Numbered from the stretch's first letter, positions 1-8,977 are shown. The stretch: 36,825 nt of DNA from Armatimonadota bacterium (GCA_020060775.1 JAGUZN010000174.1:1-36825), one strand, 5' to 3'. Notes: generated from the sequence alone by a model not told the origin. Numbers and translations are program-made.

Positions 1-866
1 AAGCCCGACACCGGCTTGATGAGGTACTGGAACGCAAAGCTCTTCCCCGGACTGACCGGGACCGATTCCATGAACCACTCGGCGGTGACGCCGCAGGTGT
101 AGAGCTTCTGGAGGTAGTTGTAGTCGAAGGCGAAGAGCAGGCCGCGGTCCGTGCCCCGGTGCCGCACCGCCATCCAGCCCGCAGTCGGATCGAGCACCCA
201 GTCGGGCCCGATCGTCTTGCCGCCCGCGGCGTCGGGCTGGAGGTTGACGACTACCCCCTGGCTCGAGGGCAGGTACCAACTATTCTGGTACCGGCTGCCG
301 CCCAGCCGCAGCACGTGCTGGAGGTAGGGCGCCACGGCGCGCGACTCGCCGGTCGGATTCCTGATCTCCTGGTCCACCACGATGACATCGTTATCCGCGT
401 TGAGCCAGATGGTCTTGCTGACGACCAGCCCGATGAGATCCGGCGAGGTGGGCATCTTCAGGGATGGCTCCTTCCCAGATGCGCCCTTGCCGCCGCCCAT
501 CGCCGGCACGGTGACCTGGAGTTGCACCCCGACTCTGGTTGTGCCGTCGCCGACAATCTTCGCGGTATAGGGCAGGTGCATCAAGCCGCTCGGCCAGGTG
601 TACTTCGCCCAGTGGTCGAGGAACATCCCGGCAGTATCCTCCGTGCCGATAATTTCTTCATTGGTGTCGAGAAACCGAAAACTCACGCAGCGCCCGCCGC
701 GCGCGGGGTTGAAGGTGAGCGCGAGCTTCTCATTTTGCAGGGTGATGAGGGTCGCCCCGTCCTGCACGCGCTCGCTCACGCGCACCGCCCCGTACAGCGG
801 GGTGAGAGCGGCCAGCAGCAACCCAAGGCCGAGCACGGCTCCGCAGCGGAATACGATGTGTCTCAT
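1..866 (-). CDS. Secreted beta-sandwich protein of unknown function (3' part beyond window)
   Basis: An open frame with no stop runs off the left edge, so only about 288 N-terminal residues are visible. I placed the start at the ATG at 866 because an AGGAGG (874-879) lies 7 nt upstream; the ATG at 872 would be only 1 nt from it. The N-terminus is a clear signal peptide: positive MRH, a Leu-rich core, then a TPLYGA-type cleavage region near residue 27. The mature part is rich in beta-strand patterns such as ALTFNPARGG and ends in YLIKPVSG. It resembles galactose-mutarotase-like or polysaccharide-lyase-type beta-sandwiches, as seen in uncharacterised exported proteins of this kind of bacterium. 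No catalytic motif can be assigned. It has its own promoter with a candidate LacI-type operator at 1072-1112. The reading frame is secure, the function is not. Confidence 0.8.
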   Translation of the reverse strand, partial: MRHIVFRCGAVLGLGLLLAALTPLYGAVRVSERVQDGATLITLQNEKLALTFNPARGGRCVSFRFLDTNEEIIGTEDTAGMFLDHWAKYTWPSGLMHLPYTAKIVGDGTTRVGVQLQVTVPAMGGGKGASGKEPSLKMPTSPDLIGLVVSKTIWLNADNDVIVVDQEIRNPTGESRAVAPYLQHVLRLGGSRYQNSWYLPSSQGVVVNLQPDAAGGKTIGPDWVLDPTAGWMAVRHRGTDRGLLFAFDYNYLQKLYTCGVTAEWFMESVPVSPGKSFAFQYLIKPVSG

Positions 867-1071
867 GTCCATACCTCCTGAATAGAAGCCTCATGACGAC
901 GCGACAGGGCACGCGTGGCATGCACCGGGCGGGACTACAGGTACGATACCGATCATTCTCATGAGTTGGCTTCGTTCCTTCCCGTTCAGCCGAGTGCCGA
1001 TCCTTTTCACGTATCACACGCTTGAATGTTCTTCACGGTAATCCCTTTGCGGGCGGGGCCAAGCCTCAGCA

Positions 1072-1112
1072 AAGCGCTTCCTGATTTTACTAATGCGGAT
1101 AAGCGTTGTCAA
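1072..1112 (-). promoter_or_regulatory. Sigma-70 promoter with LacI-type operator at the start site
   Basis: Read on the minus strand, TTGACA (1107-1112) is followed after exactly 17 nt by TAAAAT (1084-1089), a near-consensus promoter for the partial gene ending at 1. The 8-bp palindrome AAGCGCTT (1072-1079) has the central CpG typical of LacI-family operators and covers the expected transcription start. That geometry implies repression. The LacI-family gene at 2609 is the nearest candidate repressor (inference). Confidence 0.7.
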
Positions 1113-1120
1113 TGTGTCTC

Positions 1121-1141
1121 GGGTAAATCCCTGTATTACCC
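1121..1141. repeat. Inverted repeat GGGTAA-N9-TTACCC
   Basis: Two perfect 6-bp arms lie at 1121-1126 and 1136-1141, between the pseudopilin stop and the -35 box of the downstream minus-strand promoter. It could be a regulator site upstream of that promoter or a weak hairpin after the pseudopilin gene. There is no U-tract, so a rho-independent terminator is unlikely. The rest of the 867-1194 gap shows no gene. Confidence 0.35.
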
Positions 1142-1194
1142 AGGGCACGCGCGTGATGGCGACACCGCGTCCCCGGCGCATGGGGCAGAGCAGC

Positions 1195-2484
1195 TCACAA
1201 CAGGAACGGCCCGCCGCGCAGGATGCCCATCTCTTTCGTGATGGACTGCTGGAAAGCCTTCAGGGCATCGGTGCGTTTCGTCGCTGGATTATCGAAAGCG
1301 AAATAGGCAAGGTGCACCTGTTGTGTTTCGGTGGGATAATACAGACGCGTCAGTACCTCGTAATTCGACACGCTGACCATTCCGGTGGCGTTCTCCTCGG
1401 GCAGCTTGACCAGGCCAAGCTGGCCTTCGTTGTAGGGCGAGGTGCTGGTCTGGGTCGCCTTGAAGACATAGGCGTCACGCTCGGTCAACGGGAGGGATGG
1501 CCAGGGCGCGGCAGCCGGCGAGATGATCGTTTGGCTGGCTGACGTCACTTCTTTTACCTGGGTATCAAGATATCCGCCCGGAAAAGCAGAGCTATCAATT
1601 TGTACGCTGGTCACCGCAATGCCGAAAAAGGTGATGGTTACGTAGATGGCGTGTTCATTGTAGGGCACCTGAAAATCCACCAGCATATTCCCGCCTGTGC
1701 CCACGGCATACTCCCGGTGGATCGTGGCGAAATTCTGGCCGGTGAAGTATGTTTGGCTCGTTGGTGTGCTCATCGCATTCTGCCACGTCGTGCCATTGAT
1801 TCTGATATACAGGCATCCGCTGTCATACCACTGCCACCAATTGCCATAGGCCCAGTCGGGGGTGGTGAATGAGACGAGGCCATTGGTGCGCAGGCGGACG
1901 GTCGGAATGATATTCGGAGTATCCATTACCCCCTTGATGCGATAATCTGTCTGCGTCTGCGTTGCATTGGTGACCGTCTCCACCTGGATGCGGTTGCCAC
2001 CGCCGAGGCCCATATGGCCATCGACATAGGAAGCCACCAGACGATTGCTGTGACGGAAATCGAGATCCTTCAGCGAGTAGGCCACATTGTCGAATGCGCC
2101 GGGCAGTCCGCTGTTGGCGATGCCGTCGGCGGTGAGCATGATCTGCGAGGGGTCGGGCAGTTCCCCCAGCGCCACGCTGGAGCAGTTGTTGTTGTAGACG
2201 TAGGCGTTGGCGACTTTCTTGCCTTTGGTGGGGCACATGAGGATGTTGCGGTCGACGTTGATCTCCGGCCACACATTGGAAGCGTCGGGCAGGGTCTCGT
2301 CGTGGTCCTGGGCGTACATGAGCATCGCCACGGCGATCTGCCGTTGATTATTCAAACAGCTTGATTGCCGCGCCTTCTCCCGTGCTTTGGCAAAGACGGG
2401 GAAGAGAATGGCGGCGAGGATCGCTATGATGGCGATTACGACGAGCAACTCGATGAGGGTAAACCCTCGGTGGATGATCTTCAT
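1195..2484 (-). CDS. Type II/IV pseudopilin (DUF1559 type) with extra C-terminal region
   Basis: Residues 1-35 are a class III pilin-like leader and helix: after RG, cleavage is expected before [19 protein letters not shown], with Glu at mature position 5. Next comes [13 protein letters not shown], characteristic of Armatimonadota-type DUF1559 pseudopilins. Around residues 143-154 an H-x9-DG motif (HSNR...VDG) is present. Ordinary proteins of this family end soon afterwards at about 200-280 residues, but this one continues to 429 with a beta-rich Thr/Asn/Trp-containing tail that I do not recognise. It is probably processed by a prepilin peptidase and displayed at the surface or in a secretion pseudopilus. 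RBS GGAGA precedes the ATG. Its promoter at 2534-2562 overlaps that of the divergent LacI gene. Confidence 0.9.
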   Translation of the reverse strand: MKIIHRGFTLIELLVVIAIIAILAAILFPVFAKAREKARQSSCLNNQRQIAVAMLMYAQDHDETLPDASNVWPEINVDRNILMCPTKGKKVANAYVYNNNCSSVALGELPDPSQIMLTADGIANSGLPGAFDNVAYSLKDLDFRHSNRLVASYVDGHMGLGGGNRIQVETVTNATQTQTDYRIKGVMDTPNIIPTVRLRTNGLVSFTTPDWAYGNWWQWYDSGCLYIRINGTTWQNAMSTPTSQTYFTGQNFATIHREYAVGTGGNMLVDFQVPYNEHAIYVTITFFGIAVTSVQIDSSAFPGGYLDTQVKEVTSASQTIISPAAAPWPSLPLTERDAYVFKATQTSTSPYNEGQLGLVKLPEENATGMVSVSNYEVLTRLYYPTETQQVHLAYFAFDNPATKRTDALKAFQQSITKEMGILRGGPFLL

Positions 2485-2533
2485 ATGCGTTCTCCTTACC
2501 AGTTGATGTCAGGGAGTGGACTCCCATGCATCA

Positions 2534-2562
2534 AGTATCTCGCTCGTTCGTCTTGCGGTCAA
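2534..2562 (-). promoter_or_regulatory. Sigma-70 promoter of the pseudopilin gene
   Basis: On the minus strand, TTGACC (2557-2562), a 17-nt spacer, and GATACT (2534-2539). The -35 box shares bases 2557-2558 with the -35 box of the divergent LacI-gene promoter, so the two promoters should compete for RNA polymerase. Confidence 0.6.
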
Positions 2563-2582
2563 CAGGCTAAGAGTAGTATAAT
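2553..2582 (+). promoter_or_regulatory. Sigma-70 promoter of the LacI-family gene
   Basis: TTGCGG (2553-2558), an 18-nt spacer and a perfect TATAAT (2577-2582). The predicted start, around 2589, falls inside the palindrome at 2584-2599. Confidence 0.65.
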
Positions 2583-2583
2583 T

Positions 2584-2599
2584 GCGGGACTAGTCCCGC
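2584..2599. promoter_or_regulatory. Perfect 16-bp palindrome, probable autoregulatory operator
   Basis: GCGGGACTAGTCCCGC is self-complementary over 16 bp. It begins 1 bp after the -10 box and ends 9 bp before the start codon of the LacI-family gene, just before its RBS (GAGGA). A dimeric repressor bound here would block initiation. In RNA, an intact copy near the 5' end could fold beside the RBS. The centre (CTAG) lacks the usual LacI CpG, so binding by this protein is inference. Confidence 0.6.
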
Positions 2600-2608
2600 G
2601 AGGACCAT

Positions 2609-3619
2609 ATGATTACTATTCGGCAACTTGCCAAAATTGCAGGGGTATCCCGTTCGACCGTCAACCGAGCATTGCAGGGTCATGCACGCATCGCTCCGGC
2701 GACGCGAGATCGCATTTTGAAATTAGCTCTGCAACACCGTTATTCCCCCCTGGTACGCTCACCTGAGCGTGCATCCTGTCAACAGCAGCGTACGATCGGA
2801 CATATCACCACGGGATTCAACTCCCTGTTAGAGCCTATCATTGCGAGAGTCATGTCCGAAGTTTGCGAGCAGCGTCACTACGCCTGGCAAGTACGTCTGT
2901 CGGGCACATTGCTCGTGAACACATTGACGGCGCTTCGTTACTTCGACGATATCGGCGTGCGCGGTCTGCTCATCCATTCCGGCACCTATCACCCGCTGCC
3001 CGCGGAGATGGTTCAGCGCTTCCTGTCACGGGGTATCCCCATCGTCGCCTACGATGTCACTCCCACCGAGTATCCGGTCGATTGGGTAGGTACGGATGAA
3101 ACAGCGGTGGGAGAAATTGCGGTCGATTACCTGTACCGGCTCGGCCATCGACGCATTGCTGTGCTTGGCGACTTTTCGAAAGGGTACAACTACGGGCGTC
3201 CGCAGGCGATCTATGAAGCGCTAGTGCGACGGGGATTGCCTATCGATCTGTTCATCGAGCGCGAGTTCACAGATGTGAGGCGGGAGTTGGGGTCCGTGCT
3301 CAACTCGGTGGATCCGCCGACGGCGTTGATCGGTGAAAACGATTTTTTTGCAATTTACGCCATTAGTGTTGCCCAGCATCTCGGCATCAGCGTGCCGGGC
3401 CAGCTCAGCATCCTTGGTATTGGCAACTATTCCTACTCTCCATACACGGTTCCCCCACTGACGACGATTGCCCAGCCACTCGAGATGGTGGCAAAGCACG
3501 CCGTGGAGTTACTCTTTGCGCGCATTGCTGATCCATCCCCCCTGCAACAGGGGCAGGTGGAACAGATCGCCTTGAAACCAACGCTGATCGAGCGTGCATC
3601 ATGTGCAAAAGTCAGGTAG
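2609..3619 (+). CDS. LacI-family transcriptional regulator
   Basis: 336 residues, the normal LacI/GalR length. The N-terminal HTH covers residues 3-24 (IRQLAKIAGVS RSTVNRAL), with recognition positions Arg-Ser instead of the common Tyr-Gln/Pro-Ala types, followed by a hinge region around 45-60. Residues 60-330 form the periplasmic-binding-protein-like sugar sensor (for example GLLIHSGTY, VDWVGTDE, YLYRLGHRRIAVLGD, LSILGIGNY), ending in the usual TTIAQP/MVAKHAVELL segment. It should repress genes of the surrounding island and be released by a sugar. Its promoter overlaps that of the divergent pseudopilin gene, and a palindrome at 2584-2599 suggests autoregulation. The ligand cannot be read from sequence. 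Confidence 0.95.
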   Translation: MITIRQLAKIAGVSRSTVNRALQGHARIAPATRDRILKLALQHRYSPLVRSPERASCQQQRTIGHITTGFNSLLEPIIARVMSEVCEQRHYAWQVRLSGTLLVNTLTALRYFDDIGVRGLLIHSGTYHPLPAEMVQRFLSRGIPIVAYDVTPTEYPVDWVGTDETAVGEIAVDYLYRLGHRRIAVLGDFSKGYNYGRPQAIYEALVRRGLPIDLFIEREFTDVRRELGSVLNSVDPPTALIGENDFFAIYAISVAQHLGISVPGQLSILGIGNYSYSPYTVPPLTTIAQPLEMVAKHAVELLFARIADPSPLQQGQVEQIALKPTLIERASCAKVR

Positions 3620-3668
3620 AGAAGCCTTCGTACGTGTAGAGGACTGCGGGCACAACGGTATATACACA

Positions 3669-3702
3669 CGACCGGCCTGCACCAGGTGGTGCAGGCCGGT
3701 CG
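3669..3702. terminator. Bidirectional hairpin between convergent genes
   Basis: A perfect 15-bp GC-rich stem (3669-3683 with 3688-3702) closes a 4-nt AGGT loop. It sits between the stop of the LacI gene and the stop of the convergent GH123-like gene. The flanking T/A runs are short, so termination efficiency is uncertain, but position and stem strength fit a two-way terminator. Confidence 0.8.
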
Positions 3703-3723
3703 CCCTGTTAACATCCCAGAGAT

Positions 3724-6700
3724 TCACTCGTAGAATCGCAGGATTTTGTACGAGTGACGGCCGATCTCAAAGTTGATCGGTTTCCCCTTGTCGACTGTCA
3801 TGGCTTTCGGGGGCAGCTCTTTGAAACTCTCGGGATAGGCGAGGCCGCCGCCGCCGTAGTCCTGGTATTTCACCGTCGCGGCAGTGAAGCCGAATCGGGC
3901 GAAATCGATAGCCAATTCGCCGGTGGCGGTGGCATCGTTGTCATTGAGCACCATCACCAGCAGGTGCTTATCCCCGCGTTTCCACCCCGAGGCGATCACC
4001 TGCCGGTCAGGAGACTTCACCGTGATGCCGGTGTTCTTGCGCCAATAGGGCACAAATTCCACCTGGTCATCCCACCCGAGATCCATCAGCGCCTGCTTGT
4101 GCGCAGCGCCGCCGGCCGCCCAGGTGGTGCCGTCATGGATGAAATGCAACGCCCAGAGGTGCGCGCGCGCCGGCTCGGAATTTTTCCATCCCCAGAACTG
4201 GTAGAGGAAGAATTTGTCGCCATGCGTGAAGGGGGAGTAGCGACTGGCGACCTTCGGCACATCGAGGATGCGCGTGTAATTTTCCGGCAGGGTGGGGTCG
4301 CTCGCCATGCGTGCGTAATAGTTAGAGGAATTTTCCTCTCCTTCGATCAGCCAGTCGCAGAACGCCCAGGCGTACATGTTGTTGTCGCCCGACATGTGCA
4401 CGAAAATCTGGTTGAGCGGATTCACCGCTTTCATGATGGTATAGACGCGCTTCATGAAACTGCGGTGCGCGGCCGTGTTGTCGAAATAGAGATGGATGGG
4501 GAACTTCCCGTCATCGGTCAGATAGCGGATCGTTTTATCCAGATGCCAGATGTAGAAGTCCTCGTACGACGGCGTCGCGGGGTCGATGCCCACCATGTGG
4601 GTTTTGGCTTTCGTCGCCGGATCGTATGGCGTAGGGTCGGGGGCATCCTTGCCCGCCCATTCGTAGCGGTAAGTCCGATACTCAGGCGTGTTGGCATCTG
4701 TGGTGACGACGTTCACGTACAGGCACTGCGTCTGTTTCCGCTGCTCCCACATGGAGGTGTAGGCGGCCTTCAGTTTCTCTTTATAGGTGAGATCAAAGGC
4801 CTGCTCGTTCCAGAAGTTATGGTAGTTCCAGTGCACGCTCCACCCTTCGGTGTAGAGCGGGGAGATGTTGAAGAGCTCTTTTGCCGGATCGCTGGTGAAG
4901 GTGCAGTCGTCCACCTTGAAACTCCGATAGAGCGGCGAACGCGGGCGCACGGGCAGCGCCTGCAGGCCGAAGGTCATCTCGTACGGTTGCTCGACCGCCG
5001 TGGGCGTATTGATGAATTCGTAGCGCACGATGTACTCATTTTCGCTCGGAATAAGGACCTGCTGCTGTGCATTGATGTAGGAGAACTGCAGGCCGCGTTC
5101 CTCATCGCCAACGCGCATGCCATGCCGCACCTCGGAGGCATGGGGTTCCTGCGGGCTCTTGCCAAGTTGCACGGGATAATACTCGGAGGGTGACCAGTAG
5201 GTGGCGTATTCCGGCTTCATCGGAACTTCGATCGCCAGCGCGTCGACCGTCACCGGCTGCGCGGCGGACAGGGTCATGGTGTTGCGGTAGAACCCGTCGA
5301 ACTCCATCCACGCCTTGCCGGATACCGTCAGGTTGCCCACGCGCCCGCCAGCAGTGAAGGCCACTTTCAGCGGGGTGGTTTCCAAAGCTTTGAAGTCGCC
5401 GAGCGGCACGGTCTGCGTTTGGCCGTTGACGGTCACCAGCAATCGTGCCGGCCCGGCCAGCACGTCCTGCCCGAGAATGCGCACCTGGGCGGGGAGGGCA
5501 GCCGCACCGAAGGTGTATTCGCGCCCCCAGCAGGCAATGGTGCGCGCGGTGAGCTTCAGCGGCGTCCACGGCTTCGGCACCGTTGTGATGTAACCGAGTT
5601 TGTTGCCCAGCCACTCGGGCGGCGCTTCCTTGACCAGGCGTTCTTTCAGCAGCGTCTTTGATTCGCCGACCGTAATGTCGGCGTATACATCGTACTCGCC
5701 GACCGGCAGCTTCCGGCAATCGATGGTGACTTCATGCTGGATGCCGTCGAGTTTGTCAATGCTTGTGGCATGCATCGCCTTAGTGTCGCCGGCGCGGACG
5801 ACGGCAATCTTTGCGCCGGTAATGTTGGCCAGCATGGCGCTTGACCCCACATCGATCACCGCTTCCAACTTCGCCGGGGTGGGGTAGTAGCGGACCTTGA
5901 AGGTCAACTCGCGGGAATAGACGAACGGCAGCGTATAGGTCAGCAATGGTTCGCCCGCCTGATCGGTGATGGCCAGCGCCACATCGCCGCACGCGGGCGC
6001 GGCGAGCGTATATGCCGCTTTGAGCGTTTCCGTTGCGTTCGGTTGCACAGTGAACGGGGCGATGGGCGCATCGAACAGCGTCTTCTCCGCCGTGCTGACA
6101 CTGACCTGACCCTTCCCCTCGACGGGCGCCTGCCCGCGATTGGCCAGTGTGCCGGCGAACGATAACCTGCCGTCCGCGATGCCCTGCACACCGGCCATGC
6201 TGATCGAGGTCGCCTGCGGGGAGAGGGTCATCACGGCCAGCGGATACTGTTGGCGCGGCATGTAATACCACACGCCGTCATACCGGTCCATCTGCCGGCA
6301 ACCATGCGCAAAGTTGACACCCCACTTGGCATCAGCTTCCGCATTAGCGCTGATGGACGCCAAGGGGATGGTGAACTCGGCAGTCCACGTAAAATCATCG
6401 CGCGTCTGGTTAGCCTGCCACTCGCCGTTCCAGGCGGGATCGCCGTTCTTTGCATCGCGTTTGACGCTGGCGCCGTTGAGGCCGAAGAAGTAGGTGTCCG
6501 TGCTGCCGGGCGGCGCGAGGTAGACGCCCACATAGTCATCTTGCGCAATATCGCCATCCGGCTGATTGACCGAGACTTTCAGCGGTGCGCCGACATACAC
6601 ATCGCGCTGTTTCCGGAACTTTTCGGGAATGGCATACTGGAAGCGGACATGCAGCGCGGTAGTGCTATGCGCCACCTGCACCTGGATATCATCGGCGTTC

Positions 6701-7542
6701 ACCGTGCCGAGAATGGGATCGACCCAACCGGTCAGCGTATGGCCGTGCTGCCACTCCTGTTGCGTGGTGATCTTGCCATCGACGACCGGCGCGGGCATCT
6801 GTGGGACGCGCAGGAATGCCGGGGTCTTTTGCGGTTCGCGCGCGAGCGACTGCACTTCCTGCTCGGTCAACGCGCGTTTGAAGATGACCACTTCATCGAA
6901 CGCTTGCGCTGCCCCTTGATTGGCTGCGGCCAGCGTGATAGCGCTTCTCTTGCCGAATTCCGGTTCAAAGAGATTCGTCACCTTGCGCTCGTGCAGCTTG
7001 CCGCCAAAGTAGATGGCCTGCTCGCCGGGCTTGAAGGTGAAGGCGACGTGCTGCCACTTGCCGTCTTCCCAAGCATCCCACCACTTCGAACCGCCGATGA
7101 AGCGCCAGGTGTTCGGATCATTGCTGGGCACAATGTAGGCCCAGTTGTTGCCCGGGTAGAAGCGGTAGATCTGGAATCCGCAGTTGTCGGGCGTGGCGTG
7201 AAAGAATTGATGGTTCTTCCCGGACCCCGCTTTCCAGCCAATCGGCTTCAGCCAGAAGCTGATCGTCCCTTCCTTGCGCGAAAAGATTTGGGCATTTGTG
7301 AAGGTGAGATTCACGGCATCGTTCAGCTTCACGGCTCGACCGCGCAGGCCACCCTCGTCGAAGGGTATCTCCTCCAACTTGCCGGCCGAGCAGGTGATCA
7401 GCGTGTCGCCGGTGGCAATCTCCGGCTGCAGACCCTGCTCGAACGACAGGTAGAAGTTGATGTCGCTGCGCTCGAGCGCGGATGCCATCGACATGGCAAA
7501 CAACAACAGCACACCCATGATGAAACAGCTAATTGATTTCAT
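3724..7542 (-). CDS. Secreted multidomain GH123-like glycosidase (LamG + CBM9-like + catalytic)
   Basis: 1272 residues with a clean Sec signal peptide at 1-23 (MKSISCF...MASA). Residues about 28-235 form a LamG/concanavalin-like jelly roll (GTISFWLKP, WQHVAFTF, FDEVVIFKRALTEQEV). Residues about 243-445 look like a CBM9/DOMON-type sugar-binding domain (PVVDGKI...EW, YVGVYLAP). The rest matches the DUF6067/GH123-related architecture: beta-sandwich (about 455-850, containing GLQALPVRPR) and a C-terminal TIM-barrel-like part with HLYFDNT and WLIEGEE, whose acidic residues are candidate catalytic groups. It would act outside the cytoplasm on a polysaccharide or glycoprotein glycan. The substrate is unknown; GH123 founders cleave N-acetylgalactosaminides, but this branch is remote. 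RBS AAGGAG precedes the ATG. The gene is a paralogue of the one at 8978-13222. Confidence 0.8.
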   Translation of the reverse strand: MKSISCFIMGVLLLFAMSMASALERSDINFYLSFEQGLQPEIATGDTLITCSAGKLEEIPFDEGGLRGRAVKLNDAVNLTFTNAQIFSRKEGTISFWLKPIGWKAGSGKNHQFFHATPDNCGFQIYRFYPGNNWAYIVPSNDPNTWRFIGGSKWWDAWEDGKWQHVAFTFKPGEQAIYFGGKLHERKVTNLFEPEFGKRSAITLAAANQGAAQAFDEVVIFKRALTEQEVQSLAREPQKTPAFLRVPQMPAPVVDGKITTQQEWQHGHTLTGWVDPILGTVNADDIQVQVAHSTTALHVRFQYAIPEKFRKQRDVYVGAPLKVSVNQPDGDIAQDDYVGVYLAPPGSTDTYFFGLNGASVKRDAKNGDPAWNGEWQANQTRDDFTWTAEFTIPLASISANAEADAKWGVNFAHGCRQMDRYDGVWYYMPRQQYPLAVMTLSPQATSISMAGVQGIADGRLSFAGTLANRGQAPVEGKGQVSVSTAEKTLFDAPIAPFTVQPNATETLKAAYTLAAPACGDVALAITDQAGEPLLTYTLPFVYSRELTFKVRYYPTPAKLEAVIDVGSSAMLANITGAKIAVVRAGDTKAMHATSIDKLDGIQHEVTIDCRKLPVGEYDVYADITVGESKTLLKERLVKEAPPEWLGNKLGYITTVPKPWTPLKLTARTIACWGREYTFGAAALPAQVRILGQDVLAGPARLLVTVNGQTQTVPLGDFKALETTPLKVAFTAGGRVGNLTVSGKAWMEFDGFYRNTMTLSAAQPVTVDALAIEVPMKPEYATYWSPSEYYPVQLGKSPQEPHASEVRHGMRVGDEERGLQFSYINAQQQVLIPSENEYIVRYEFINTPTAVEQPYEMTFGLQALPVRPRSPLYRSFKVDDCTFTSDPAKELFNISPLYTEGWSVHWNYHNFWNEQAFDLTYKEKLKAAYTSMWEQRKQTQCLYVNVVTTDANTPEYRTYRYEWAGKDAPDPTPYDPATKAKTHMVGIDPATPSYEDFYIWHLDKTIRYLTDDGKFPIHLYFDNTAAHRSFMKRVYTIMKAVNPLNQIFVHMSGDNNMYAWAFCDWLIEGEENSSNYYARMASDPTLPENYTRILDVPKVASRYSPFTHGDKFFLYQFWGWKNSEPARAHLWALHFIHDGTTWAAGGAAHKQALMDLGWDDQVEFVPYWRKNTGITVKSPDRQVIASGWKRGDKHLLVMVLNDNDATATGELAIDFARFGFTAATVKYQDYGGGGLAYPESFKELPPKAMTVDKGKPINFEIGRHSYKILRFYE

Positions 7543-7617
7543 GATCTCACTCCTTTAAAGTCGCAGTCACGTATCCGCCTGGCGGGCGCTGTTGCACCCG
7601 TGTGAGTCAGGCCATCC

Positions 7618-7636
7618 ATTACCGGTTAGCGGTAAT
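7618..7636. promoter_or_regulatory. Inverted repeat ATTACCG-N5-CGGTAAT, possible operator
   Basis: Perfect 7-bp arms separated by GTTAG lie in the 108-bp gap between the Ogl-like gene and the GH123-like gene. The outer half-sites ATTAC/GTAAT recur in the inverted repeat at the ROK-gene promoter (13731-13755), so this may be a second ROK-protein site controlling the GH123-like gene. A simple hairpin ending the upstream transcript is the alternative, but no U-tract follows. Confidence 0.45.
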
Positions 7637-7650
7637 ACTCTAAAACCGTG

Positions 7651-8943
7651 TTAGTCCAAGTACGTATCCACTGATGCCAGTTGCGCCTCCCCATCAATGT
7701 GCGTGGTAAAGAAGCAGGCCGCGCCATCGGGCGAGACATGCACATTAGGACTCGGCTCAACCCCGGCAAGGGAGGCTGACGCATAGCCTATGCGGCAGAG
7801 CGGTGTCGCGGGAATCGTGTTGTCTTCCTGCCAGTCCAGCCGGCAGATGTAGGGGCAGTCCGATTGGCCATCGCCGACCAGGAATGCGCCATCCGGCGCG
7901 ATGTTGAGATGCAAGTGCACGTGCTTCTCGCCGGCGGTTTCGAACCAATCGCGATATTGCACCGTGCCGGTCGCCAGCGTGCCGGCGACATCCACTTCGC
8001 GTACGTAAAACCGCATCTTGCCCGGGATAGGGGCATAAATCTCGGGGATCGGTTCCAGATTCTCGCAGCGGTGGACGTACAACTTCTCTCCGCCGGGGTG
8101 CCAGAATTCATGGAAGTTCACGGCGTTGATCTCATCAGCCACCAGGGGAATCGGCGGACTGCCGGCCTGCACCAGGGAATATTTATTCGGGATCGGACGG
8201 GTGAGCGCCGTACTGGCAAAGACGGCCAGATCAGAGTCGGTTGGGCTGGGCAGCGGATGCTGAAGTGATGCATGCCCGCGCCAGAGTTCCTCCACCCGTC
8301 CGGTCGCCACTTCGACGCGCAGGAACGTCATCTCGAGGGGAGATTCCAACATGCCGGGCAACATAAATAATCCGGTGATCTTCCCATGGATACGCCTTCC
8401 CGCTAAACGGTCGGCGACAGTGGTGGCCTGCATGAAGACTTCAGCGGCAGCAAGCTCGTCCTCGCTGGCATAGCGGGTGAGGAAATAGACCCATCGGTCA
8501 TCGCAGGAGGGGAAGGCGTAGTTCTGTCGGTGAAAACGACGCGCAGGATCACAGTCGTCAATGCAGGGGTCCCATATCACCTGATACGCGAACGTGTCAG
8601 GGTCAACGGTATAGATGCGTCCACTGCCGGCGAGAAAGATGCGTCCGCTCAGTGGGGAGACGTGCGCGTGATGGACAGTCAGTATCCCCGGGATATCGGT
8701 GACTTGCTGCAGGCGCCCATCCGCCATATCGGCACGCCAGAGTTGCCAGGCGCCGGTGCGGTTCGAGATAAAGTAGACCTGGTTCCGCTGCCGGTCAAAA
8801 GGGTTCTGCGTATAGTACAACCCGTAATTGTGCCCGGTGCATTGCGACGTCCATACCGTCACGCGCCTGCCCGTCTCGCTGTCGGTATAACTGTTCTGCT
8901 CGGACGGCAGCATCCTGCCCGCCAGACTCGTGCCTACTGTCAT
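7651..8943 (-). CDS. Oligogalacturonate-lyase-like beta-propeller protein
   Basis: About 430 residues, no signal peptide, so cytoplasmic. The N-terminus (YTDSETGRRVTVWT, HNYGLYYTQNPF) and repeated blades (RNQVYFISNRTGAWQLWRAD, GRIYTVDPDT, FWHPGGEKLYVHR, HVHLHLNIAPDG) match the TolB-like seven-bladed propeller of the Ogl/Pectate_lyase22 family. In characterised Ogl, a His-rich metal site binds Mn2+ and beta-eliminates oligogalacturonate to 5-keto-4-deoxyuronate; the HVHLH segment is the likely equivalent. Many members in this kind of bacterium are uncharacterised, so uronate lyase activity is probable rather than shown. An ATG exists at 8949, but GAGG at 8952-8955 is 8 nt from the ATG at 8943, which I prefer. 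It lies 34 nt after the second GH123-like gene, probably in one transcript. Confidence 0.75.
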   Translation of the reverse strand: MTVGTSLAGRMLPSEQNSYTDSETGRRVTVWTSQCTGHNYGLYYTQNPFDRQRNQVYFISNRTGAWQLWRADMADGRLQQVTDIPGILTVHHAHVSPLSGRIFLAGSGRIYTVDPDTFAYQVIWDPCIDDCDPARRFHRQNYAFPSCDDRWVYFLTRYASEDELAAAEVFMQATTVADRLAGRRIHGKITGLFMLPGMLESPLEMTFLRVEVATGRVEELWRGHASLQHPLPSPTDSDLAVFASTALTRPIPNKYSLVQAGSPPIPLVADEINAVNFHEFWHPGGEKLYVHRCENLEPIPEIYAPIPGKMRFYVREVDVAGTLATGTVQYRDWFETAGEKHVHLHLNIAPDGAFLVGDGQSDCPYICRLDWQEDNTIPATPLCRIGYASASLAGVEPSPNVHVSPDGAACFFTTHIDGEAQLASVDTYLD

Positions 8944-8977
8944 CGGCATGTCCTCACATCAGGGCGTTGGTTCGTTG

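Noticed and set aside
3754..5193. 479-codon open frame on the plus strand opposite the GH123-like gene
   Set aside because: Mirror frame of a G+C-rich real gene; no recognisable motif or RBS, and the sense strand encodes a clear multidomain protein.
6250..7536. 428-codon plus-strand open frame opposite the signal peptide and LamG region
   Set aside because: Antisense shadow; the minus strand carries signal peptide, RBS and domain motifs.
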